The notes below the pieces were generated by a model. It did no database searches. It had not been told where the DNA came from and saw only the letters and a program-made list of their open reading frames with translations. A stretch of 64,000 nt of DNA from Povalibacter uvarum (GTDB taxonomy: Bacteria; Pseudomonadota; Gammaproteobacteria; Steroidobacterales; Steroidobacteraceae): assembly GCF_014202975.1 (NCBI RefSeq), contig NZ_JACHHZ010000005.1, forward strand, positions 186,001 to 250,000. Reading direction: 5' to 3'. Both the position numbers and the translations under genes were made by a program. Of this stretch, positions 23,959 through 33,203 are shown piece after piece. Numbering within the stretch: position 1 is the first letter of the stretch; each line of letters begins with the position of its first letter.

Positions 23959-25545
23959 ATGAACCGATTGTTCGTCCTGCTCATGGGCTCATTGCTGTCG
24001 ACGGCTGCCATGGCCCAGGGAGCGAAACCCAACATCCTCGTGATCTTTGGCGACGACGTTGGGCAGTCGAACATCAGCGCGTACACGCACGGTCTCGTCG
24101 GCTACAAGACACCGAACATCGACCGCATCGCCAAGGAAGGCATGATGTTCACGGACTACTACGCCGAGAACAGTTGCACCGCCGGACGCTCGACGTTCAT
24201 CACGGGTCAGAGTGTGTTCCGCACGGGCCTGTCGAAGGTGGGGCTGCCTGGTGCACCCGTGGGACTTCAGGATCGCGACATCACGATCGCACAGGCGTTG
24301 AAGCCGCTCGGCTACGCCACTGCGCAGTTCGGCAAGAACCATCTTGGCGATCAGGACAAGTTCCTGCCGACCAATCATGGCTTCGATGAGTTCTTCGGCA
24401 ATCTGTACCACCTCAATGCCGAAGAAGAGCCGGAGCGGCCCTACTGGCCGAAGAACGATCCGGCCTTCCTCAAGTTCTATAATCCGCGCGGTGTCATTCG
24501 TTCGTCTTCCGACGGCAAGATCGAGGATACCGGCGCGTTGAACCGCAAGCGGATGGAAACGATCGACGACGAAACCACCGGCGCTGCGATCAGCTACATC
24601 CAGCGGCAGGCGCAAGCCAACAAGCCCTTCTTCGTCTGGATGAACTTCACCCGCATGCACGTCTTCACTCACGTGCGCCCGGAGTATCGCGGCAAGGCCG
24701 GCATGGGACCGGGGCATGAATATGCGGACGGCATGTGGGAGATGGATCAGAACGTCGGCAAGATTCTCAAGGCCGTGGACGATGCGGGCATCGCGAACAA
24801 CACGATCGTCGTCTTCACCACCGACAACGGACCGAATTTCTTCAGTTGGCCGGATGCGGCCAATACGCCGTTCCGAAGCGAAAAGGATTCGAACTGGGAA
24901 GGCGCATTCCGTGTGCCCGCGATGGTTCGCTGGCCCGGGAAGATCAAGCCCGGCGAGATTTCCAATGGCCTGATGTCGGGGCTGGACTGGTTCCCCACGC
25001 TGCTGGCCGCGGCCGGTGACGCGAGCATCAAGGACAAACTGCTGAAGGGCACCAGCCTCGGCGGCAAGTCGGCGAAGGTGCACCTGGATGGCTACAACCA
25101 GCTGCCGCTGCTGACTGGGCAGACCGACAAGAGCGCGCGCACCGAGTTCTACTATTTCAATGATGACGCAGATCTGGTGGCGATGCGTTACGACAATTAT
25201 CTGCAGGGCGCAACCAGCCCGGACGCGTGGAAGATCGTGTTCTGCGAACAGCGCGCGCAAGGCGGATTGGAAATCTGGAAGGAGCCGTTCACGTGTCTGA
25301 GGGCGCCGAACATGTACAACCTGCGCATGGATCCATACGAGCGGGCGTCCGTCGGACCGACGAGTGGGTATCAGGCGATGATGACGGATAACGTGTACAT
25401 CCCCATCGACGCACAGCGGCGCGCTGCTGCATTCCTGCAGACATTCATCGAGTACCCGCCCAGCCAGATCCCCGCCAGCTTCACCATCGACCAGATCGAG
25501 GAGAGCGTGAAGCGGCAGGTGACGGAGAAGATGCAGAAGAAGTAG
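23959..25545 (+). CDS. Periplasmic type-I sulfatase (arylsulfatase family), copy 2
   Basis: 528 aa. Signal peptide ending STAAMAQ and mature N-terminus GAKPNILVIFGDDVG are almost the same as in copy 1. The formylglycine motif is CTAGR (Cys73), in NSCTAGRSTF. Other shared blocks are FGKNHLGDQDKFLP, GFDEFFGNLYHLNAEEEPE and FTTDNGPNFFSWPDA. The C-terminal half diverges from copy 1 (an extra EQRAQGGLEIWKEPF), suggesting a different sulfated substrate. The start has AAGGAG at 8-base spacing. Confidence 0.93.
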   Translation: MNRLFVLLMGSLLSTAAMAQGAKPNILVIFGDDVGQSNISAYTHGLVGYKTPNIDRIAKEGMMFTDYYAENSCTAGRSTFITGQSVFRTGLSKVGLPGAPVGLQDRDITIAQALKPLGYATAQFGKNHLGDQDKFLPTNHGFDEFFGNLYHLNAEEEPERPYWPKNDPAFLKFYNPRGVIRSSSDGKIEDTGALNRKRMETIDDETTGAAISYIQRQAQANKPFFVWMNFTRMHVFTHVRPEYRGKAGMGPGHEYADGMWEMDQNVGKILKAVDDAGIANNTIVVFTTDNGPNFFSWPDAANTPFRSEKDSNWEGAFRVPAMVRWPGKIKPGEISNGLMSGLDWFPTLLAAAGDASIKDKLLKGTSLGGKSAKVHLDGYNQLPLLTGQTDKSARTEFYYFNDDADLVAMRYDNYLQGATSPDAWKIVFCEQRAQGGLEIWKEPFTCLRAPNMYNLRMDPYERASVGPTSGYQAMMTDNVYIPIDAQRRAAAFLQTFIEYPPSQIPASFTIDQIEESVKRQVTEKMQKK

Positions 25546-25578
25546 CGGCGGGATCGCCCCCTGCCCGGTTCGACTCAG

Positions 25579-25648
25579 CCTGTGGGTCCGACTTGCCGCC
25601 GTCCGGCGGTGCTTCGCATGACCTGCGGCTGAAGCCGGACCCACAGGA
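25579..25648. repeat. Family-B REP-like palindrome
   Basis: The outer arms CCTGTGGGTCCG and CGGACCCACAGG enclose a central hairpin of the CCGCCGTCCGGCGG type and GCATGACCTGCGGC. It sits between the sulfatase and the fused spermidine-synthase-like gene. Confidence 0.83.
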
Positions 25649-25672
25649 AGAAAAGTCCGGTACAGTGCAGCG

Positions 25673-28198
25673 GTGAGATCGCAGAACACGTCTGACATCA
25701 GTCAGCCATCCTCTCCTGATTTCAGCCGCGGCCGCGTCGTCGTACCCGCGCTCCTGCTGTTCGCTTCCGGCGTTGCCGCGCTCGTCTATCAGCTCCTGTG
25801 GATCAAGCAGCTGTCGCTCGTCGTCGGTGCCGACATTCATGCCATCACGATTGCGATCAGTGCGTTCTTTGCCGGGCTGGCGGGAGGCGGGCTGATCTTC
25901 GGGCGTCGTGCCGATCGGACGGCACGACCGCTGCGGCTCTACGCGGCGCTCGAGACGGTGATTGCCGTCCTGGCCGTCGTGGCTACATTCCTGCTTGCAC
26001 ATTTGGCCGGTGCGTTCGCAAGACTCGAAGTGACGGTCGGGCCGCTTGCATGGCTGCTCCCGTTCGCGTTGGTGGGGTCCCCAGCACTGCTGATGGGCGG
26101 AACCGTGCCCGTGCTCGTGCGGGCTATCGCGCCGGTCGATTCGCAACTCGCTCGCGTCGGTGGCGTGCTGTATGCGGCTAATACGGCGGGGGCCATCGTC
26201 GGAACACTGTTCACGGTGTTTGCCTTCATTCCAGCGTTCGGCATCCGTGGGTCAGCCGTTGCTGCTGCGATGTTGAATGTTGCCGCTGCAGCCGGGGCAC
26301 TGTGGCTGGCGCACCGTGAGAAGGCGCATTCGCCGGCGCCAGCAAACCCAGTGAGCCGCGCCAGCCTGCTCAATCTGCCGCACGCGAGGCTCGCACTGGT
26401 TCTCTATTCCATCTCCGGCGGCATCGCGCTCGGCTACGAAGTGATCTGGTCGCAGGTGATCGTGCAGTGGACCAGTACCCGCAGCTTCGCGTTCGCGATC
26501 GTTCTCGCAACGTATCTGGTCGGTCTCTCGGTCGGCAGCTGGATATATGCGCGGCGGGCAGCGCGGATCACCGATCTCTGGAGCACGTTCGGATTGCTGA
26601 TCGCACTGGCCGGTGTCAGTGCATTGCTCGCGGTGGCGATGCTGGGAGATTGGTTGCAGCCATTGCAGGTGGGTGCTGCGACGCTGGCGTTCAAACTCAC
26701 GGGCGCTGAGCCGATCGCAATGGCGGCGCGCTTCTTTCTCGCGAGTACCTGGATCGTTCTGATACCGACGATGCTGCTGGGTGCGGCGTTCCCGGTTGCG
26801 CTGAAGCTCATTGCCTCCGCCGACTACGCGGGTCACGACACAGGCGTCATCATCTCATTCAACACGATCGGCGGCATCGTCGGCACGGCCCTCACGGGAT
26901 TCGTACTCATTCCCGGACTGGGTCTGGAGCGAAGTCTGGCTCTGATGGCGATCGGTGCGTGCATCATCGGAGCGATTGCTGTTCTGCAGAGCCGCGCCAG
27001 CCCGCAGTTGCGCTGGGGCACGTTTGCCTGCGGCATCGTAGCGCTCATCGTCGCAGCATCGATCTCCCCGCAGCATCTGGCATCGCTACTCGCGAAGGCT
27101 CGCAACGGCGAGCTCGTGTTTTTCGAGCCCGGCGCCGGCGGGACGGTCGCGGTGGTGATGCAGAAGAACGGCGACAATGCGTTCCGCCGGTTGTATGTCG
27201 ATGGCGTTTCCAACTCCGGCGACTCGATGACCTCGCTTCGCTACATGCGATTGCAGGCTTTGCTGCCACTCATTATCCATCGCGGCGAGCCGAAATCGGC
27301 GCTGGTCATCGGGCTTGGCACGGGAATCACGAGCGGTAGCCTGCTGAGCTATCCCACGCTGGACACGCGCGTGGTGGCGGAGCTCTTGCCCGGCATCGTG
27401 CATGCGGCACCGCTGTTCGAAGGAAACTTCGATGTGACGAACGACGATCGCGTCGAAATCCGCGTTCGCGATGGCCGTCGTGAGCTGCTGCAAAGCGAGC
27501 AGCGCTATGACCTGATCACGCTCGAGCCGCCCCCGCCATCGGCCGCGGGCGTCGTGAATCTGTATTCGACCGACTTCTATCGAATCGCGGCCCGCAGATT
27601 GAACGAGCATGGTCTCGTAGCGCAGTGGCTGCCGTTGCCGACGCAGACCGATGCCGACACGCGTTCGCTCGTCCGAAGCTTTCTCGACGTGTTTCCCCAT
27701 GCATCGGTCTGGACGACCGAACTGCACGAGATGCTCCTGATCGGATCGCTCTCGCCGCTCGAGCTGGATGCACGGCGGATTGCGCGCCGATTCGACCAGC
27801 CGCAGGTGAGGGCGGCATTGAGCGAAGTCGGCATCTCCTCGCCGCAGGCGTTGGTCTCGACCTGGATCATGAACCGCGACGGCCTCGAACGTTATGCAGC
27901 GAATGCACGGCCGGTCACCGATGACGATCCCCGCATCGAGTACGGTCCCTGGGTTCTGCCGGACGACTTTGCCAAGGTGCTGCCGCCGCTGCTCGAGTTG
28001 CGCAGCGATCCGCCGTTGATGAACGCTGACCGCGTTTTCGTTGCCGAGACGCTTGCGCAACGCGAGCGGCTGCTGCGGTTCTACGCGGCCGGGCTCCACG
28101 CCTATCGGGGCGAGCGTGACCTTTGGAGTCGCACGCTGCGTTCTGTGATCGAGGAGGAACCCGGCAATCCCTACTATCGCTGGATCGGCGGTCGATGA
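25673..28198 (+). CDS. Polytopic membrane protein fused to a spermidine-synthase-like domain
   Basis: 841 aa. The first about 460 residues hold many membrane helices (VVVPALLLFASGVAALVYQLLWIKQLSLVVG; GTVPVLVRAI; LGAAFPVAL), the layout of fused transporter/spermidine-synthase proteins. The second part has a Rossmann core (ALVIGLGTGITSGSLL, VVAELLPGIVHAA) and YDLITLEPPPPSAAG, then LYSTDFYRIAARRL. Where real spermidine synthases have the catalytic DxxD-type loop, this protein has EPPPP, so true aminopropyl transfer is doubtful. The substrate is unknown. The GTG start at 25673 lacks a clear Shine-Dalgarno. Confidence 0.83.
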   Translation: MRSQNTSDISQPSSPDFSRGRVVVPALLLFASGVAALVYQLLWIKQLSLVVGADIHAITIAISAFFAGLAGGGLIFGRRADRTARPLRLYAALETVIAVLAVVATFLLAHLAGAFARLEVTVGPLAWLLPFALVGSPALLMGGTVPVLVRAIAPVDSQLARVGGVLYAANTAGAIVGTLFTVFAFIPAFGIRGSAVAAAMLNVAAAAGALWLAHREKAHSPAPANPVSRASLLNLPHARLALVLYSISGGIALGYEVIWSQVIVQWTSTRSFAFAIVLATYLVGLSVGSWIYARRAARITDLWSTFGLLIALAGVSALLAVAMLGDWLQPLQVGAATLAFKLTGAEPIAMAARFFLASTWIVLIPTMLLGAAFPVALKLIASADYAGHDTGVIISFNTIGGIVGTALTGFVLIPGLGLERSLALMAIGACIIGAIAVLQSRASPQLRWGTFACGIVALIVAASISPQHLASLLAKARNGELVFFEPGAGGTVAVVMQKNGDNAFRRLYVDGVSNSGDSMTSLRYMRLQALLPLIIHRGEPKSALVIGLGTGITSGSLLSYPTLDTRVVAELLPGIVHAAPLFEGNFDVTNDDRVEIRVRDGRRELLQSEQRYDLITLEPPPPSAAGVVNLYSTDFYRIAARRLNEHGLVAQWLPLPTQTDADTRSLVRSFLDVFPHASVWTTELHEMLLIGSLSPLELDARRIARRFDQPQVRAALSEVGISSPQALVSTWIMNRDGLERYAANARPVTDDDPRIEYGPWVLPDDFAKVLPPLLELRSDPPLMNADRVFVAETLAQRERLLRFYAAGLHAYRGERDLWSRTLRSVIEEEPGNPYYRWIGGR

Positions 28199-28393
28199 GG
28201 CGAAGTGGCGATGCAGCGATGCAGCACTGCCTGAAGGTTCTAGCGGAAACCCACAGCGCCGATGTGGGGAATATCGGCAATAATCAACTCAAGAGCGAAA
28301 CACAGCGGGAATCCCCTGGCGCGCGCAACGACCGTCGGGGTGACGAGAGATCAGTCCTGGAACACCCGGGTTCTTGCACCGGCTCAAGCACGG

Positions 28394-30460
28394 ATGAAGT
28401 ATCGACGTGCCGAGGGTGCCTCTTTGGAACTCGCGCCAGGATCGAGCGAAGCCGGTGCGGACCCGGCTCCACGCAGCGAAGCCAGAAATCAGAAGATGCT
28501 TCTGAGGTTGTCCCGCGCCCTCGCGGGGCTCGTGCTCATCGCAAGTTCATGGGTGCTCGCCGGCTGGTTTCTCGGGATCGAGTCCTGGGTGCGGATCGTT
28601 CCGGACGCGGTGTCGATCAAGACCAATGTCGCTCTCGGCATTCTGCTGCTCGCCGTACTGTTGTTGCAGGCGACGGGCGAAGCATCGACGCCTCAACGAG
28701 TATGGCCATGGCGCCGCGGCCTGGCCGGCTTCGTCGTGGGGCTCGGATTGGTGACCGCGTCGCAGTCGATCCTCCAGGCGGACTATGGCATCGACGAACT
28801 TCTCGTCGCGGATTTTACGACGGCAAGCGCAGGCCATCCGGGACGGATGTCGGAAGTGAGTGCGCTGTGTCTCATATTACTGGGCACTTCGTTCATCGCG
28901 CTCGATCGCGGCGGTCGTTCCGAGCAGATCGCGCGCGTGCTGTCGCTGATCGTCTTCGGCATTGGCTACCTCGGGGTCATCGGGCATCTCTTCGAGTCGG
29001 AGTCGCTCTATCGCCCGGGTGAGATGACGGCGCAGTCGATACAGAGTTCGGGACTCTTCATGCTGATCGCAACGGGCTTCGCGCTCGCGCGGCCCGATCG
29101 GGGACTCGCACATCGACTGACCAACAAAGGGTCGGCCGGCGTCCTGCTGCGGCGATTGTTGCCGGTCGTTCTTTTCGCCGCGCCGCTGATCGCATGGCTG
29201 ATGACGAGAGCGAGCGCCTATGGCGACGGCACACTGGCGGCGTACGTCGTCGTGGCTGAGGTCGCCCTGCTGGTTGCATTGGTCATGTGGACCGCAAGGG
29301 CAATGCAATCCATCGCTGTGGCACGGGAGCGAGCCGAGTCACATGTCCGCACGAGCGAGGAGCGGCTCAACTGGGCCTTGCAGGCTGCAGGCGGAGGCGC
29401 CTGGGATTGGGATCTGGCAAGGAACGAGGCGTGGTGGTCGCCGGAGATGTATGACCTCTGGCTCGTCAGTACAGGAACGCCGATGCACCTGGACAACTCG
29501 GTTGCGCGAATCGATCCGCGCGATCGCGATGTGGTTGCCGGAACGATGAAGAAAGCGATTGCCGACCATTCTGTGTATCGATGCGAGTTCCGCATCCTCA
29601 ATCCGGGCGGTCCCGAGCGATGGATGGAATCTCGCGGTCGCGCCATCTACGGGAACAGCGGCCGCGCCGAAAGATTGCTGGGTATCTCCATCGACATCTC
29701 CGCGCAGAAACGAGTCGAGCTGTCGCTGCGGCAGGCCAACGAGATTCTCGAACGCAACAATGCCGAGCTGCACCGGTTCGCGATGGTCGCCTCGCATGAT
29801 CTGCAGACGCCGCTGCGAACGATCGGGAGTTTCGCGGAGCTGCTGGTGTCGCGCTACGCCGATCGGCTGCCGGATCAAGGCCAGCAGTGGCTCAGCCATA
29901 TCGCGAACTCGGCGCAGCGATTGCAGACGATGGTGAAGGCATTGCTTCAGTACGCACGCATCGATTCCAAGGCAGAGCCGTTCGAACAAGTGCCGATGGA
30001 TGTGGCATTGAGTCGCGCGCTGGAATTGCTGGAGACGCCTCTGAGCGAAACGAACGGCAGCGTGGAGACCATGCCTCTGCCCGCAGTGCACGGGGATGCG
30101 ACCCAGCTCGTCCAGGTGTGGCTCAATCTCATCGGCAATGCGCTGAAATACCGCAGCGAGCTGCTGCCCGTCGTGGAAGTCTCGGTGGAGAGGCGCGATC
30201 GGGACTGGCTCTTCTGCGTCACCGACAACGGGATCGGTATCGACGCACGCCACAGTGAACGGATCTTCGAGATGTTCGAGCGTCTGCATGACGCAGCCGT
30301 CTATCCGGGAACGGGGATCGGCCTCGCCATCTGCCGTCGCGTCGTGGAGCGGCACGGCGGTCGCATCTGGGTCGAATCGCAGCTCGGCGAGGGCAGCCGG
30401 TTCTGTTTCACGCTGCCGATGTCCGGATCTGAGCAATCAGGTCAAGGGTGGTCGTCATGA
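28394..30460 (+). CDS. Membrane sensor histidine kinase with PAS domain
   Basis: About 688 aa from this start. An N-terminal sensor of about eight membrane helices (residues about 37-320) is followed by a PAS fold (LNWALQAAGGGAWDWDLARNE ... ERLLGISIDISAQKRVE), a HisKA box (VASHDLQTPLRTIGSFAEL; His is the phosphorylation site) and HATPase_c (LIGNALKYRSEL, DNGIGIDARHSERIFEMFERLH, GTGIGLAICRRVVERHGG). The kinase core resembles the phytochrome-type class that pairs with small Rcp1-like receivers, and one is encoded next (ATGA overlap). The start is unsure: ATG 28262, 28394 and 28496 are all in frame with weak signals. Confidence 0.88.
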   Translation: MKYRRAEGASLELAPGSSEAGADPAPRSEARNQKMLLRLSRALAGLVLIASSWVLAGWFLGIESWVRIVPDAVSIKTNVALGILLLAVLLLQATGEASTPQRVWPWRRGLAGFVVGLGLVTASQSILQADYGIDELLVADFTTASAGHPGRMSEVSALCLILLGTSFIALDRGGRSEQIARVLSLIVFGIGYLGVIGHLFESESLYRPGEMTAQSIQSSGLFMLIATGFALARPDRGLAHRLTNKGSAGVLLRRLLPVVLFAAPLIAWLMTRASAYGDGTLAAYVVVAEVALLVALVMWTARAMQSIAVARERAESHVRTSEERLNWALQAAGGGAWDWDLARNEAWWSPEMYDLWLVSTGTPMHLDNSVARIDPRDRDVVAGTMKKAIADHSVYRCEFRILNPGGPERWMESRGRAIYGNSGRAERLLGISIDISAQKRVELSLRQANEILERNNAELHRFAMVASHDLQTPLRTIGSFAELLVSRYADRLPDQGQQWLSHIANSAQRLQTMVKALLQYARIDSKAEPFEQVPMDVALSRALELLETPLSETNGSVETMPLPAVHGDATQLVQVWLNLIGNALKYRSELLPVVEVSVERRDRDWLFCVTDNGIGIDARHSERIFEMFERLHDAAVYPGTGIGLAICRRVVERHGGRIWVESQLGEGSRFCFTLPMSGSEQSGQGWSS

Positions 30461-30900
30461 AGAAACCAAACGCCATCCTGCTCCTGGCCGAAGACAATGA
30501 GACCGATATCGAGCTCACTCGGCTGTCCATCGAACAGTCCGGAGTGAAGGTCGATGTGCACGTCGTCCGCGACGGCGAGCAATGCCTGGCCTTCCTGCGG
30601 CGTGAAGGCGCGTACGCGAACGCGCCGACACCGCAGCTCGTGCTTCTCGATCTGCATATGCCGCGCATGAGTGGTCTCGAAGTGCTCGATGAAATCAACG
30701 CGCGTCCGGAACTTCGAGTGCATCCGGTCGTCGTGCTCACGACATCCGACAACGATTCCGATATCGGGGAAGCGTACAAGCGACGCTGCAGCGGGTACGT
30801 CGTCAAGCCGATCGGATTCGCCGCGTTCGCGACGGCGATGCAGTTAGTGCTGGGGTACTGGCTGGCGCTGGTGGCTTTGCCTTCCAGAAGGAGCCACTAG
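30457..30900 (+). CDS. Rcp1-like single-domain response regulator
   Basis: 147 aa. Acidic pocket AEDNETDIE, phospho-acceptor Asp in LVLLDLHMPRMSG, Thr in VVVLTTSDN and Lys in VVKPIGF. There is no output domain, as in receivers paired with phytochrome-type kinases. The ATG overlaps the kinase stop by 4 bases, so the pair is translationally coupled and this is almost certainly its partner. The end (LVLGYWLALVALPSRRSH) is longer and more hydrophobic than usual. Confidence 0.92.
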   Translation: MKKPNAILLLAEDNETDIELTRLSIEQSGVKVDVHVVRDGEQCLAFLRREGAYANAPTPQLVLLDLHMPRMSGLEVLDEINARPELRVHPVVVLTTSDNDSDIGEAYKRRCSGYVVKPIGFAAFATAMQLVLGYWLALVALPSRRSH

Positions 30901-30953
30901 GCGGCTGACAGGGGCCGGCTAGCGAGGTAGCCGAGAGTCGGCAGCCTCTTGTT

Positions 30954-30980
30954 GTGGGTCCGGCTTCAGCCGGACCCACC
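30954..30980. repeat. Family-B palindrome, minimal form
   Basis: A perfect 26-base palindrome: GTGGGTCCGGCTT followed by its complement AGCCGGACCCAC. The shortest B element in the window, located between the response regulator and the AraC gene; the rest of the 277-base gap shows no gene. Confidence 0.85.
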
Positions 30981-31177
30981 GCCAGAGTCACAATCGGTCA
31001 GATCCGATCACCCCGTGTGCAACAGACCGGCGAGCGGGAAAAATGCGTACCGCGATGCGGCGGGGTGCGTTGACCCGCCCGAATGGAGGTGGCTCCCCGC
31101 CGGGCACTCTGCTAGCGTCGGCCTCAAACAAGAATGGGATGCGTGCGTCGCGAGACGAGGCTGAAGGGAGTTTTTCC

Positions 31178-32230
31178 GTGCGATACGTCTTCACGGATTA
31201 CGACGAGTTCGCGGACGCGATCAGCGGCCTGGACGGCCGCTATATACCCACCGCTCGCTCGCGGCATCAGTGGTGGATCGACCCTGCGCGCGTGGGCCGG
31301 TTGCGATTGCAGCAGCTCCAGGTAGGTGCGCCGGCCGCGTTCGCGGGCGATGGCGAAGAAAGCGAGCCGGGGCTGACTGTCGGCATCCCATTGACCGACC
31401 CAGCCGAGATCCGCATCGACGGTCACTCGCTGGCCGAAGACTCGTTCATCCTGATCCGTCAGGACCGCCCGCTCACGTACTCGGCTCAGGGCATCACCCG
31501 CTGGGCGGGTGTCACCGTCCCCACCAACGTTTTCGAGCATGCGCGCTTCAAGGATGCAGCGGAATGGAGCGCGGCGATGCTCAGCGAAACCCGCGTTCGT
31601 GCGAACTCGTCCGCGCTCAGGCGCGTCAGCCTGCTCGTCGCGTTGCTGTGCGCGGGCGAGGACTCGATCAATATCTTCAATCCGGCGGCGATCGCAGCGG
31701 CGGAGGAAGAATTCCTGGTCGCCGTATCCGAGTTGCTGCAGGTGAGCACCTGCTTTCCCGAGCAGCGCGTCGGTCGCAAGCCCCTGGCTCGCGATCGCAT
31801 CATTGCCCGGTGTCTCGAGTTCCTCAGCGAGAACCATGGCGGACCCATTCTAGTCGGCGATCTGTGTCGTGCCGCCGACGTGACCGAGCGAACGCTGCGC
31901 AATGTGTTCAACGAGTATTTCGGTGTCGGCCCGATCCGCTTCCTGCGCGCACGCCAGTTGCAGGAAATCCGCAGCGCCTTGCTGACACAGAATTCGGCGA
32001 ACGAAACGATCTCCCAGGTCGCGGCCCGTTTCGGCGTCTGGGATTTCAACCTGTTCTCGCGCAACTACCGCGCGCTCTACGGCGAAAGCCCCTCGCAGAC
32101 ACTGCGCAATGGCCGCTCCGGCCGACCGCAGCCGGCGATGAACGAAGATCTCGAATCGATGCGGTCGTGGATGAGGTATGCCAACGCACGATTCGCCGGG
32201 ATCGCCGATACGGGCGGCGAGAGCCCCTGA
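31178..32230 (+). CDS. AraC-family transcriptional regulator
   Basis: About 350 aa. The N-terminal ligand-type domain (FTDYDEFADAISGLDGRYIP) is followed by a C-terminal double helix-turn-helix: ILVGDLCRAADVTERTLRNVFNEYFGVGPIRFLRARQL, then ISQVAARFGVWDFNLFSRNYRALYGESPSQTL. It belongs to the EutR-like branch by layout. Start GTG 31178 has AAGGGAG at about 7-base spacing; the open frame back to 31043 is unsupported. The regulated genes are unknown. Confidence 0.88.
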   Translation: MRYVFTDYDEFADAISGLDGRYIPTARSRHQWWIDPARVGRLRLQQLQVGAPAAFAGDGEESEPGLTVGIPLTDPAEIRIDGHSLAEDSFILIRQDRPLTYSAQGITRWAGVTVPTNVFEHARFKDAAEWSAAMLSETRVRANSSALRRVSLLVALLCAGEDSINIFNPAAIAAAEEEFLVAVSELLQVSTCFPEQRVGRKPLARDRIIARCLEFLSENHGGPILVGDLCRAADVTERTLRNVFNEYFGVGPIRFLRARQLQEIRSALLTQNSANETISQVAARFGVWDFNLFSRNYRALYGESPSQTLRNGRSGRPQPAMNEDLESMRSWMRYANARFAGIADTGGESP

Positions 32231-32585
32231 AATACTGCGAAGAATCGGCAAAATCCCCCGCCGCTCCGTCATTCCCGCGAAAGCGGGAGTCATGTGTCTC
32301 GGTCCTGCTCCGGATGGATTCCCGCTTTCGCGGGAATGACGTCCGGGTTGTGGGTCCGGCTTTAGACGGACGTCATCGCGTTGGCGATCCGGGCCTTCGG
32401 TCTGACGTCCGACTGAAGTCGGACCCACGGAAGGCGCCGGCCCGACTCTCCGCCTCAGACGCAATCCTTCGTCCCCTTATGCGTATGGCACGCCCAGGGG
32501 GCCGTCGTCATATTGCGCCGCAAGTACCCGGAGCGCTCCGGGGCCTGGCATTCACAACGAACCACCGACTCCGGAGGAGATCGAC
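32231..32585. other. Intergenic region with composite A+B repeat
   Basis: No gene seen. It contains the composite repeat at 32268-32428. After it (32430-32585) there is ordinary sequence leading to a GGAGGAG ribosome site for the DUF4136 gene. Confidence 0.7.
32268..32428. repeat. Composite REP element: paired A palindromes plus B palindrome
   Basis: Order: GTCATTCCCGCG...GCGGGAGTCATG, then GGATTCCCGCTTTCGCGGGA, then GTGGGTCCGGCTTTAGACGG ... TCCGACTGAAGTCGGACCCA. This A-A-B order returns at 54655 and 62612. Confidence 0.87.
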
Positions 32586-33188
32586 ATGCGTTTCCCCAAA
32601 ATTCCTGCCTTGCTGGCGGCGCTGGGTATGGTTGCGGGGCTGAGCGCCTGCTCCAGCGGTCCGTCTATTCGTGCCGACGCCGATCCCACCGTCAACCTGT
32701 CGAGCTACAAGACCTTCGGCTACTTCGAGCGCGTGTCGACGGACAAGAATGCGTACACGACCATCGTGAGCACGCGGCTGAAGGATGCGACGCGGCGCGA
32801 GATGGAGAAGCGCGGCTATCAGTTCGTCACGAGCAATCCGCAGCTGCTCGTGAACTTCAACGTCAACATCCAGGACAAGCAGGACATCCGCAGCACTCCT
32901 TCGGCGGGCGTCGGCGTCGGTTACGGCGGCTACTACGGCTACCGGGCCGGCATGTACGGCACCTGGGGCGGCTATCCGCAGGACATCGAAACGGTGAATT
33001 ACCAGGAAGGCACGCTGAGCATCGACCTCGTCGATTCGACGAAGCAGCAACTCGTCTGGCAGGGTACGGCACAAGGCCGCATCAACAAGAAGGCTGTGGA
33101 GAATCCGGGCCCGGCAATCGACGCGGTGGTTGGCGAGATCTTCGCGAAGTATCCGATTCCGGCGCCCGGTGCGCCCGCGCAGAAGTAA
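32586..33188 (+). CDS. DUF4136 lipoprotein
   Basis: 200 aa. Lipobox GLSACSSG. DUF4136 features: NLSSYKTFGYFERV, then REMEKRGYQFVTSNPQLLVNFNVN, a Gly/Tyr-rich loop (GVGVGYGGYYGYRAG) and GTLSIDLVDSTKQQLVWQGTAQGRI. The family is a common outer-membrane-associated lipoprotein of unknown function. The start has GGAGGAG about 9 bases upstream. The DUF481 gene follows after 15 bases, suggesting an operon. Confidence 0.9.
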   Translation: MRFPKIPALLAALGMVAGLSACSSGPSIRADADPTVNLSSYKTFGYFERVSTDKNAYTTIVSTRLKDATRREMEKRGYQFVTSNPQLLVNFNVNIQDKQDIRSTPSAGVGVGYGGYYGYRAGMYGTWGGYPQDIETVNYQEGTLSIDLVDSTKQQLVWQGTAQGRINKKAVENPGPAIDAVVGEIFAKYPIPAPGAPAQK

Positions 33189-33203
33189 GCCGCCGAATAC
33201 GCC

